DNA from: DASQUP01 sp035641235
GTDB taxonomy: Bacteria; Actinomycetota; CADDZG01; WHSQ01
Assembly: GCA_035641235.1 (NCBI GenBank)
Contig: DASQUP010000073.1
Coordinates: 1 to 27,556, forward strand
Direction of reading: 5' to 3'
DNA length: 27,556 bases
The translations under genes were made by a program, and so were the position numbers. The notes under the pieces were generated by a model, which ran no database searches, was not told the DNA's origin, and saw only the letters and a program-made list of their open reading frames with translations. How positions within the stretch are numbered: position 1 is the stretch's first letter; each line of letters starts with the position of its first letter. Of this stretch, positions 7,434 through 15,003 are shown one piece after another.

Positions 7434-7504
7434 CTTGGCGCCACCAACCTCCGAGATCTATTCAGCGGCGGCCACAGGGTACGACGCCGCCCACCGAGAA
7501 GGGC

Positions 7505-8872
7505 TCAGTCCTCCCGTAGTGGTGCCGGCACAGAAGTGACATCCGGGTAGATCCCCGCGGCGCAGCCGCCGAGAAGGGCCGCTCCGCGCGCACCGGCCTC
7601 CTCCACCGACGCCACGACGAACGGCGCCACGATCCTGCGTTTGATCTCGCGAAACGCCCGTCCACGGGTGACTCCCCCGGTCACAACCAAACCGGGGCTC
7701 GGCCCGGACACCTCCTCGATGGTCGTGAGGACGGAGCGGCCGCGGCGGGCCAGCGATTCGATCACCGAGCGCCAGACTTGCTCGGGGCTCCCGCCCTCCG
7801 GCAACCCGGCAGCGTCCGACCGCTGCGCAGGACCCTCATCGATCACGAGACCGTCCGGCGGGAGCGAGAGAGCGGCCTCGTCGAGCGCGTCCCTGTCCAC
7901 ATCCTCCTTGCCGAGGACGCGCAGCCAGCGGTCAAGGACCAATCCGGAGGTGAAGCCACCCATCAACGCATCCTTGTCGGGAACCACGTGGCAGCCCGCG
8001 GCAACTCCGCCCGACACCGCCCGGGCGGCGTCGGCTCCGGAAATGGGAGCGTCCACAGCTCGGACATAGGCTTCGGCCGTCCCACACGAGTTGAAGACCT
8101 CGACCGTCCCCAGCGCTCCGGCGCCGACCGAGGCGCAGACGTGGTCGTGACCGGCGATGGTTATCGCCGCCCCGCGTAGCCCCTCCGGCCCCCGCGTCAC
8201 CCTGCCGAGGTCCGTGCCCGCGAGTACTGGGTCGGGAAGAAGCGATGCCGGCGCGCCGGACGCATCGAGCGCCTCGGCCCATATGCCGCGCCGGGATCGA
8301 TCGAGCCAGCCCGTTCGAGATGTAAGCGAGAGTTCGGCCGCCTCCTCGCCGCCCAGTTCGCGGACCACCCACTCGGCCACGTTCAGCCACCGCACTCCGC
8401 CGGCGCCCTGAGGGATGTGGTTCATCATCCACGAATACTTCGCAGCGGAGCACAGCCGGCTCACCGGCAGCCCGGTGGTGGCCACGAACCTTTCCTGTCC
8501 GAGGGCGTGCCCGAGCCGCTCACCCTCCTGCTCCCCGCGTGCGTCGTGCCACGCGATCGCCGCCGCAACCGGACGGCCGTCGCGGCCCAGCAGCACTCCC
8601 GTTTCCGCCATGCTCGTCACGCCCACGCCGGCGATCCGAGCGCCCGGCCCCGCAGCCAGCGCTGCCTCGGCAGCCTCACACGCAACACGCACAAGAGCAT
8701 CGGGGGCGATCTCGGCTCCGGTCCGCACGGGTTGCCACGGCGTCCTTGCCCTCCCGTGAGCGAGCTCCCGACCGTCGGGCGCCACGACCGCCGCCTTGCA
8801 GAACGTGGTGCCCACGTCGATGCCCAGCAGGACAACCTCATCCAATTGATGCGCTCCCAACCTGGTGCCCAT
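7505..8872 (-). CDS. FGGY-family carbohydrate kinase
   Basis: This protein of about 455 residues has the two-domain actin-like fold of FGGY kinases, which phosphorylate sugars or polyols with ATP. Features are the phosphate-1 loop LLGIDVGTTFCKAAVV, an IAWHDARGEQE segment, TSRTGWLDRSRRGIW, an AGHDHVCASVGAG motif that probably contains the catalytic aspartate, and the C-terminal adenosine loop VVTGGVTRGRAF followed by GARGAALLGG. Xylulokinase-like enzymes are the nearest match, but substrate is not readable. The start is uncertain: ATG at 8872 is reported; TTG at 8884 extends it, and TTG at 8845 has GGGAG upstream and begins right before the phosphate loop. It precedes pgsA by 71 bases and is divergent from the EF-G-like gene. 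Confidence 0.85.
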   Translation of the reverse strand: MGTRLGAHQLDEVVLLGIDVGTTFCKAAVVAPDGRELAHGRARTPWQPVRTGAEIAPDALVRVACEAAEAALAAGPGARIAGVGVTSMAETGVLLGRDGRPVAAAIAWHDARGEQEGERLGHALGQERFVATTGLPVSRLCSAAKYSWMMNHIPQGAGGVRWLNVAEWVVRELGGEEAAELSLTSRTGWLDRSRRGIWAEALDASGAPASLLPDPVLAGTDLGRVTRGPEGLRGAAITIAGHDHVCASVGAGALGTVEVFNSCGTAEAYVRAVDAPISGADAARAVSGGVAAGCHVVPDKDALMGGFTSGLVLDRWLRVLGKEDVDRDALDEAALSLPPDGLVIDEGPAQRSDAAGLPEGGSPEQVWRSVIESLARRGRSVLTTIEEVSGPSPGLVVTGGVTRGRAFREIKRRIVAPFVVASVEEAGARGAALLGGCAAGIYPDVTSVPAPLRED

Positions 8873-8966
8873 GCGGAACGACAACTACTAGGATGGCGGA
8901 CTCAATCGAGCTCAGCGCACGCCGCTGCGCGCCCATCCGCGCGGCGATGCGAGAAGGGGAGGATCG

Positions 8967-11033
8967 GTGAAGAACTACCCGACGGAGAACATCCGCAACA
9001 TTGTGCTTGTGGGTCACGGAGGCGCCGGAAAAACAACTCTGGCCGAGGCTCTGCTCTTCCGCTCGGGCGCCACCACCCGGATGGGCAACGTCAACGAGGG
9101 AAACACGATCACCGACTTCGACGAGGAAGAACACAAGCGGCAGATCTCCGTCTCCACGGCGCTCGCACCGGTCGAGTGGAACGACCACAAGATCAATATC
9201 CTCGACGCACCCGGATACGCAGACTTCATTGGCGAGATGCGGGCGGCCATGCGCATCGCCGACCTCGCCGTTTTCGTTGTCTCCGCCGTCGAGGGAGTCG
9301 AAGTTCAGACACAAGCGGCGTGGAACTATGCGGAAGAACTCAGATTGCCGCGCATCATTCTGGTGAACAAGCTCGATCGTGAGAACTCGTCGTTCCGCCG
9401 GACGCTCGAACAGCTGCGCGACATGTTCGGCAAGGGGTGTGCGCCACTCAACCTCCCGCTGGGGCGGGAACACGACTTCCACGGGATTATCTCCGTCGAA
9501 GACGCAGCCGCATTCGCCTACGACGAGCACGGCAAATCGACAGAAGAGCCCGTACCCGAAGACCGCGCCGCGCGTCTGGAGGAGGTCCGCACCGACCTCC
9601 TCGACTCCGTTGCCGAGTCCTCTGACGAACTTCTCGAGCGTTACCTCGAAGGCGGCGAGATCACCCACGACGAAGTAGTGAAGGCGCTCCACGAGGGCAT
9701 CGACGACGCGACGATGTTCCCCGTGCTGTGTGGGGCGGCATCGAGACTGATAGGCGTCGACCGTCTCGCAGATCTGATCGTGAACGCCGGTCCCTCGCCG
9801 CTCGACATGCCGCCGGTGGAGGGAAACAACGAAGAGGTGCGGGAGGCTAAGCCCGACGCGCCGATGTCCGCCCTCGTCTTCAAGACTATGAGCGACCCAT
9901 ACGTCGGCCGAGTCAGTTTCTTCCGCGTTTACTCCGGCAAGTTGCGCGGGGACGGACAGGTCCACAACGCGACCAGGCAGACCGACGAACGCGTCGGAGG
10001 CATCTTCACGATGAGGGGTAAGACGCAGGAGCCCATCTCCGAAGTCGTCGCCGGAGACATCGGCGCAATAGCGAAACTCAACCACACCACGACCGGAGAC
10101 ACGCTTGCCGACAAAGCGGCGCCGATCATTTTCCCGGGGATCGAGCCGCCGGAGCCGCTACTGCCGAAGGCGGTCGCTCCCAAGACCAAGGGCGACGAGG
10201 ACAAACTCATGATCGGCCTGCACCGGTTGATCGAAGAAGATCCCTCCCTGAAGCTCGAACGCAACGATGAGACCCACCAAACCATCCTCTGGGGTATGGG
10301 CGACTCCCACCTCGACGTCATCCTTCATCGCCTGAAGGCAAAGTTCGGCGTCGAAGTCGAGGAGACACCTTTCAAGGTGCCGTACCGCACGACAGTCCGG
10401 AGCCAGGCCGAGGCGCTGGGGCGGCACGTCAAGCAGTCCGGCGGACACGGCCAGTACGGAGTCTGCAACATCCGCATTGAACCTCTCCCGCGCGGCGAGG
10501 GATTCGTCTTCGAAGACAAGATCTTCGGAGGCTCGATTCCCAACCAGTTCATCCCCTCCGTCGAGAAGGGCGTGCGCGCCTCGATGGAGAAGGGCGGAGG
10601 CACCGGCTTCCAGATGATCGACGTGAAGGTCGAGCTCTACGACGGCAAGTACCACACCGTCGACTCGTCGGACATGGCCTTCCAGCTTGCCGGACAAGCG
10701 GCGATCAAAGACGCCGTCGAAAAGGGCGGCGTGCAGGTGCTGGAGCCGGTGTGGTCACTCGATGTCATGGTGCCCGAGGAGTTCACCGGCGACATCATGG
10801 GCGACCTCCAGAAGCGGCGCGGCATTCCCGAAGGTATCGAGACAATCGGCGGGGCGCGCCAGGTGATCAAGGCGAAGGTTCCGTTCGCGGAGGTGACCCA
10901 CTATGCAACCGATCTCCGCTCGATGACCGGAGGCAAGGGCACCTTCTCGTGGAGCTTCAGCCACTACCAAGAAGTCCCCCACGATCTAGCCCAGAAGATC
11001 TTGGACGCGGCGAAGGAAGAAGCCTCCGCCTAG
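8967..11033 (+). CDS. fusA2: Elongation factor G-like GTPase (EF-G2/FusA2 type)
   Basis: This 688-residue protein has the full five-domain EF-G layout. GTPase motifs: GHGGAGKTT (residues 16-24), DAPGYADF (80-87), NKLD (134-137). Domain II follows GPSPLDMPP; domain IV includes SGGHGQYG and the RGIPEG-containing tip; the C-terminus is domain V. The switch II motif has Tyr84 where canonical EF-G and EF-Tu have the catalytic histidine of DTPGH, placing it in the FusA2-like paralogue group and not as the housekeeping translocase. Its role is unproven. No rpsL, rpsG or tuf genes adjoin it, which also argues against the main fusA. GTG start at 8967 with GGGGAGG 4 bases upstream. It faces the HIT gene across a terminator-like hairpin. 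Confidence 0.9.
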   Translation: MKNYPTENIRNIVLVGHGGAGKTTLAEALLFRSGATTRMGNVNEGNTITDFDEEEHKRQISVSTALAPVEWNDHKINILDAPGYADFIGEMRAAMRIADLAVFVVSAVEGVEVQTQAAWNYAEELRLPRIILVNKLDRENSSFRRTLEQLRDMFGKGCAPLNLPLGREHDFHGIISVEDAAAFAYDEHGKSTEEPVPEDRAARLEEVRTDLLDSVAESSDELLERYLEGGEITHDEVVKALHEGIDDATMFPVLCGAASRLIGVDRLADLIVNAGPSPLDMPPVEGNNEEVREAKPDAPMSALVFKTMSDPYVGRVSFFRVYSGKLRGDGQVHNATRQTDERVGGIFTMRGKTQEPISEVVAGDIGAIAKLNHTTTGDTLADKAAPIIFPGIEPPEPLLPKAVAPKTKGDEDKLMIGLHRLIEEDPSLKLERNDETHQTILWGMGDSHLDVILHRLKAKFGVEVEETPFKVPYRTTVRSQAEALGRHVKQSGGHGQYGVCNIRIEPLPRGEGFVFEDKIFGGSIPNQFIPSVEKGVRASMEKGGGTGFQMIDVKVELYDGKYHTVDSSDMAFQLAGQAAIKDAVEKGGVQVLEPVWSLDVMVPEEFTGDIMGDLQKRRGIPEGIETIGGARQVIKAKVPFAEVTHYATDLRSMTGGKGTFSWSFSHYQEVPHDLAQKILDAAKEEASA

Positions 11034-11044
11034 TTCCCGCTCAA

Positions 11045-11087
11045 CTGTCTGCCCTCGCTTCCACCCGTCGGAAGCCACAGCAGACAG
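11045..11087. terminator. Bidirectional terminator-like nested hairpin
   Basis: CTGTCTGC (11045-11052) pairs perfectly with GCAGACAG (11080-11087), and inside it GCTTCC (11057-11062) pairs perfectly with GGAAGC (11070-11075). It fills the 59-base gap between the convergent EF-G-like and HIT genes and can fold on either strand. No clear U-tract is present. Confidence 0.6.
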
Positions 11088-11092
11088 GTCGT

Positions 11093-11584
11093 CTATTTGA
11101 GGCGTGAAAAGAGTGGACGGAGCTTTGCGTCGGTCTCCGCGATCATCTCGGGGAGCACCTTCGTGTCCCCCACCACCGGCATGAAGTTCGTGTCGCCGCC
11201 CCAGCGCGGGACAACGTGCACATGGAGGTGGCCGGGGATGCCGGCGCCCGCGACGCGTCCGAGGTTCATCCCCACGTTGTAGCCGTGTGGCGTCATGGCC
11301 TCTCCGAGAATGTCGACGGCCGAACTCGTCAGTTCCATCAGCTCGGAACGTTCCTCGGCGCTCAGGTCGTGCAACTCGCCGGCGTGGCGGTGCGGCGCAA
11401 TCATCAGGTGCCCGGAGTTGTACGGGAACGCATTGAGGATCACAAACGAGGTCGGGCCCCGATAGAGGATGTGGGACTCGTCATCGTCGTCGGACGCGAG
11501 GAACTTACAGAAGATGCATTCGTCGTCATCGCCGGTTGCCGAGCTGATGTACTGCATCCGCCACGGGCTCCAGAGCCGCTCCAC
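11093..11584 (-). CDS. HIT family nucleotide phosphorylase/hydrolase
   Basis: This 163-residue HIT protein probably acts on dinucleoside polyphosphates or related nucleotides (AP4A phosphorylase-like). The histidine triad is complete as HLHVHVV, with His119, His121 and His123; the N-terminal WSPWRMQYI and the CIFCKF pair are typical of the actinobacterial branch. The LNAFPYNSGHLMIAPHRH strand is the nucleotide-binding part. The GTG at 11584 begins 5 bases after the thrS stop, so the two are almost certainly one transcript. In mycobacteria the same thrS-HIT pair leads into pgsA; here that run is interrupted. The substrate is inferred from family only. Confidence 0.9.
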   Translation of the reverse strand: MERLWSPWRMQYISSATGDDDECIFCKFLASDDDDESHILYRGPTSFVILNAFPYNSGHLMIAPHRHAGELHDLSAEERSELMELTSSAVDILGEAMTPHGYNVGMNLGRVAGAGIPGHLHVHVVPRWGGDTNFMPVVGDTKVLPEMIAETDAKLRPLFSRLK

Positions 11585-11589
11585 CGGCC

Positions 11590-13533
11590 CTAGAGGGAGA
11601 GCTCCAGCAGCTTTTGGTCTATCTCGGCGGCGAGCTTCTCGACGAACTCGTCCACCGCGACGCCGCGGCTCTCTTCGCCGGTGCGCTTGCGAACCGACAC
11701 CGTGTCGGCGTCGACCTCCTTGTCACCGACGACGAGCATGTAGGGCACCTTCTGCAGCTGCTGGTGCCTGATCTTGGCGCCCATCGTGTTGTCGGAGTCG
11801 TCGACCTCGCTGCGAATCCCCCGCTCACGCAGACGCGCATTCACAACGTGCGCGTAGTCGAGATGCCGGTCGGCCACCGGGATCACGACCGTCTGTACCG
11901 GAGCCAGCCACGTCGGAAACGCTCCGGCGAAGTGTTCGACGAGGACACCCACAAATCGCTCGACGGAACCGTAGAGCGCTCGGTGGATCATGACGGGCTC
12001 GATGCGATCGCCGTGTTCGTCGGTGTACTCGAGGCCGAACCGGTGCGGTTCCTGGAAGTCGATCTGGATCGTCCCCATCTGCCACAGCCGGCCGATTGCG
12101 TCCCGAACGTGTACGTCGATCTTCGGTCCGTAGAACGTTCCCTCACCCTCGGCGACCACGTAGTCAAGTCCCGCCTTGTCCAGGGCCTGGCGAATGGCAT
12201 CTTCGGCCTCGTCCCATTGCTCATCGGTCCCTACGGAGTCGTCAGGTCTGGTCGAGAAGTGAACTTCGTCCGGTCCCAGTCCAACGGTCGAATACAGCGC
12301 CTTGTAGAAGTCGACGAGTTCGACCATCTCCTCGACGGCCTGGTCGCGGCGGCAGAAGATGTGCGAGTCGTCCTGCGTGAAACCCCGGCTCCGCAGCAAC
12401 CCATGGACGACACCCGATCGTTCGTAGCGATAGACGGTCCCGAGTTCCGAGAGACGAACTGGAAGTTCGCGGTAGGAGCGAGTCTTCGATTTGTAGATCA
12501 GGATGTGGAACGGGCAGTTCATGGGTTTGGCGTAGTAGTCACCTTCATCCGCTGCCATGGGCGGGAACATGTTCTCCGCGTAGTAGCCGAGGTGACCGGA
12601 CGTCTCCCATAGAACCGACTTTCCGATGTGCGGCGTGTACACGGGGTCATAGCCACGCTGCAAGCACATCTCGCGGATGAGGTCTTCGAGCTGCTTGCGG
12701 AGAAGGCCGCCCTTCGGGTGCCAGACGGCTAGTCCCGGCCCGAGTTCCTCGGGCCACGAATACAGCTCCAGCTCGCGCCCAAGCCGGCGATGGTCGCGAC
12801 GCTCCGCTTCCTCCAGGCGGTGAAGATAGGCATCGAGCGCGGCCTTCGACTCCCATGCCGTTCCGTAGATCCGCTGCAGCATCTTGTTCCGCTCGTCGCC
12901 CCGCCAGTACGCGCCGGCGCTCCGGAGCAGCTTGAATGCCTTTATCCGGCCGGTCCCCGGGATGTGTGGGCCGCGGCACAGGTCCACGAAGGCCGCCTCC
13001 GAGCTACCGGGTGACCGGTTGTAGTAGACGGAGATAACCTCGCCGCCCGCGCCCTGTTGGTCGAGTGCATCCGCACCTTCGGCAACGCCTTCGATGATCT
13101 CGACCTTGTAAGGCTGATCTGCAAACAGATCGAGAGCGTTCGCGCGGTCGAGCTCCTCGCGCTCGAATCGCTGGTTCGCGTCGATGATGTGCCGCATCTC
13201 CGCCTCGATCGCCTCGAGATCGTCGGGAGTGAACGGACGCTCCACGTCGAAGTCGTAATAGAAGCCGTCCTCAATAGGTGGGCCGATCGAGTATTTGGCC
13301 TCGGGGTGGAGGTTCAGCACGGCCTGAGCCATCACGTGCGCGGTGGAGTGGCGGAGGATCTCGCGCCCCCGTTCCTCGGAGGCCAGGACGAACTCAATCT
13401 CCTGGCCGGCGGCCGGGACCGCCGCGAGATCGCGCTGCGTCCCGTTTACGAGCTGGGCCAGTACACCGCTTGCTCCCGCCTCACGGGCCAGCGCAAAGCC
13501 ATCCTTTTGTCCATCGGCAGTTGCTCGTGTCAT
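11590..13533 (-). CDS. thrS: Threonine-tRNA ligase
   Basis: ThrS charges tRNA-Thr in the cytoplasm. At 647 residues it is full length: N-terminal TGS domain (about 1-55), editing domain with HSTAH (His62, His66) and DLCRGPHIPGTG, the class II catalytic core with zinc Cys340 in MNCPFHI, motif 2 around TVYRYERSGVVHGLLRSRGF, motif 3 at IHRALYGSVERF, and the anticodon-binding domain with DNTMGAKIRHQQLQKVPY. The ATG at 13533 overlaps the stop of the upstream metallopeptidase gene (ATGA) and has no ribosome binding site of its own, so translation appears coupled. I see no T-box leader. HIT follows after 5 bases. Confidence 0.97.
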   Translation of the reverse strand: MTRATADGQKDGFALAREAGASGVLAQLVNGTQRDLAAVPAAGQEIEFVLASEERGREILRHSTAHVMAQAVLNLHPEAKYSIGPPIEDGFYYDFDVERPFTPDDLEAIEAEMRHIIDANQRFEREELDRANALDLFADQPYKVEIIEGVAEGADALDQQGAGGEVISVYYNRSPGSSEAAFVDLCRGPHIPGTGRIKAFKLLRSAGAYWRGDERNKMLQRIYGTAWESKAALDAYLHRLEEAERRDHRRLGRELELYSWPEELGPGLAVWHPKGGLLRKQLEDLIREMCLQRGYDPVYTPHIGKSVLWETSGHLGYYAENMFPPMAADEGDYYAKPMNCPFHILIYKSKTRSYRELPVRLSELGTVYRYERSGVVHGLLRSRGFTQDDSHIFCRRDQAVEEMVELVDFYKALYSTVGLGPDEVHFSTRPDDSVGTDEQWDEAEDAIRQALDKAGLDYVVAEGEGTFYGPKIDVHVRDAIGRLWQMGTIQIDFQEPHRFGLEYTDEHGDRIEPVMIHRALYGSVERFVGVLVEHFAGAFPTWLAPVQTVVIPVADRHLDYAHVVNARLRERGIRSEVDDSDNTMGAKIRHQQLQKVPYMLVVGDKEVDADTVSVRKRTGEESRGVAVDEFVEKLAAEIDQKLLELSL

Positions 13534-14819
13534 GAGTTGTCGATGCTACCCGCCCAAGATCGCTCGAATTGATCGAGGCGGACCCCGACAGTCCTCCTGA
13601 GAGCCCGGTCGACGTGGTACCCGGCCGTGCCCGGAGCGACCTCAACTGCGCCGAGGCGCCGATAGAACTGCACCAATTTGCGAAGGCCCCAGCGATCGAC
13701 GAAGAACGTCGCCGCCGAATACGCCTTCTGATAGCTGCGGAAAACATCCCTTCCCGAGCCGATAACGAAACGGAAGTCCTCGGGCAAGCGACCGTCGAAC
13801 GTTCCCGCAGCCGCCTCTTCGTGGAAGAACGACAGCGCGGCGGGGTCGGCGTCTTGGCCGACGTACTCCGCGATCCCCTCTTCAAGAAATGTGGGAACGA
13901 ACGGTCCCGAAGCGCTCCTCGTCGCGACATGCAGGAGTTCGTGAGTCAGCACCCGAAGAGTTGAGGAGGAGCTCCTGTCGGTGAACGCGTCGGGATTCAG
14001 CAGGATTCTGTGACCCGTGTAGTCGATTCCGTCGCTGCGGTCGACGCTCGAGTAGGCAAACGCAACAAAGTTGTCGAGTTCGAACGTCACCTTCAGCATG
14101 CGCTGCAGATCGTCCGCACTCGTTGGGATCACAATCGGGACGCGCTTGGACCACGGCGCATCCCAGTAGCCACGCACTCTTCGAAGTGCTTGCGTTGCGA
14201 GGCGCACGGCTGCAGACGGAGCTTGCGGGCAGCCGCGGCACGCCGGTTCAAGCAGCAGGAAGCGTCCGGCGCGCCGGGCGTCTACCCGGCTGTAGTCCCA
14301 CAGGTGGCGACCCGAGTAGAAAGTCAAGTCCTCGAGATCGCTGTCCTCGGCGATGAGCCACTCTCCCTCGCGTTGAACGAACGTGTAAAACATGTCCTCG
14401 ATCGCCTCGGCCACGTCGAAGCCGGCGAGCCGGTAGCGCTCCTCCGTTACAGGGATCGCGACATCGTCGGCACCTCGATACCGGCTCCTCAGGCCCTCGG
14501 TAACCAGGTCCCCGAGACGGTCGGTTCGCGCAACCAGCCGGTACGAAGCCAGCGGTACGCCCTGCATGCGCTTGAAGAGCCGGCGCTGCCGGCGGACGAA
14601 ATGCTCGGAGTCGCGAGCGATTGTCTCCATGAACGAATCGAGGTCCCCGGCCATAACCGCGGCGGCGCGCCGGTCGAGGAGCTCCTGGATATCGTCTTCC
14701 GTTCCACTCCCAGACGCACCGGCGGTGGATCCACCCGCCGCGGGCGCGAGGACGACGGTCGCGAGCACAAGGAGCGCGTACGAGCGGAGCGCCGGAGTGA
14801 AGCGCCCCGCTCGATTCAT
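13530..14819 (-). CDS. Exported gluzincin-type metallopeptidase with N-terminal SnoaL-like domain
   Basis: This protein of about 429 residues begins with a signal peptide (MNRAGRFTPALRSYALLVLA, cleavage near AGG-STAGAS). A first domain (about 40-170) looks NTF2/SnoaL-like: IQELLDRRAAAVMAGDLDSF ending EGEWLIAEDSD. The second has the zinc motif LTHELLHVAT with a downstream LEEGIAEYVG glutamate, the HExxH..E arrangement of gluzincins, after a TGHRILLNP strand. A peptidase acting outside the membrane is likely; its target is unknown. I chose ATG 14819 because the signal peptide starts there; the open frame extends to 15146, but only through the repeat element and the aldolase gene. It overlaps thrS by 4 bases. 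Confidence 0.8.
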   Translation of the reverse strand: MNRAGRFTPALRSYALLVLATVVLAPAAGGSTAGASGSGTEDDIQELLDRRAAAVMAGDLDSFMETIARDSEHFVRRQRRLFKRMQGVPLASYRLVARTDRLGDLVTEGLRSRYRGADDVAIPVTEERYRLAGFDVAEAIEDMFYTFVQREGEWLIAEDSDLEDLTFYSGRHLWDYSRVDARRAGRFLLLEPACRGCPQAPSAAVRLATQALRRVRGYWDAPWSKRVPIVIPTSADDLQRMLKVTFELDNFVAFAYSSVDRSDGIDYTGHRILLNPDAFTDRSSSSTLRVLTHELLHVATRSASGPFVPTFLEEGIAEYVGQDADPAALSFFHEEAAAGTFDGRLPEDFRFVIGSGRDVFRSYQKAYSAATFFVDRWGLRKLVQFYRRLGAVEVAPGTAGYHVDRALRRTVGVRLDQFERSWAGSIDNS

Positions 14820-14837
14820 AGTCTCTGCTGCGGCGTT

Positions 14838-15003
14838 TAGTGCCTCGACCAGCAATGTCGGTAGGGTTCTGCGGGCGAAAAAGCTGCGCCTGGCTGCGTT
14901 CTCGGTCGGGCACGTACGCTCCTGGTACGCACCCTCCCTGCGGCCTTGCCAGGCTTGTTTTTCGCGCCGCACAACCTCGCAAACATCACTGGCCGAGGCA
15001 CTA
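14838..15003. mobile_element. MITE-like fold-back element with 21-bp terminal inverted repeats
   Basis: The ends TAGTGCCTCGACCAGCAATGT (14838-14858) and, on the other strand, the stretch 15003-14983 match at 18 of 21 positions. Each end carries a TA, as expected if a 162-bp element had duplicated a TA target. The interior is also near-palindromic: arms containing CGAAAAA and GCCTGGC face each other, and the centre forms GTGCGTAC/GTACGTGC around a 7-base loop on the minus strand. The whole element could fold into one long hairpin of about 75-80 pairs. No ORF of its own is credible. Its right end supplies the aldolase stop codon; its left end is 18 bases from the metallopeptidase start. Confidence 0.65.

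Noticed and set aside
11614..12612. 332-codon plus-strand frame opposite thrS
   Set aside because: Antisense shadow of thrS in GC-rich sequence.
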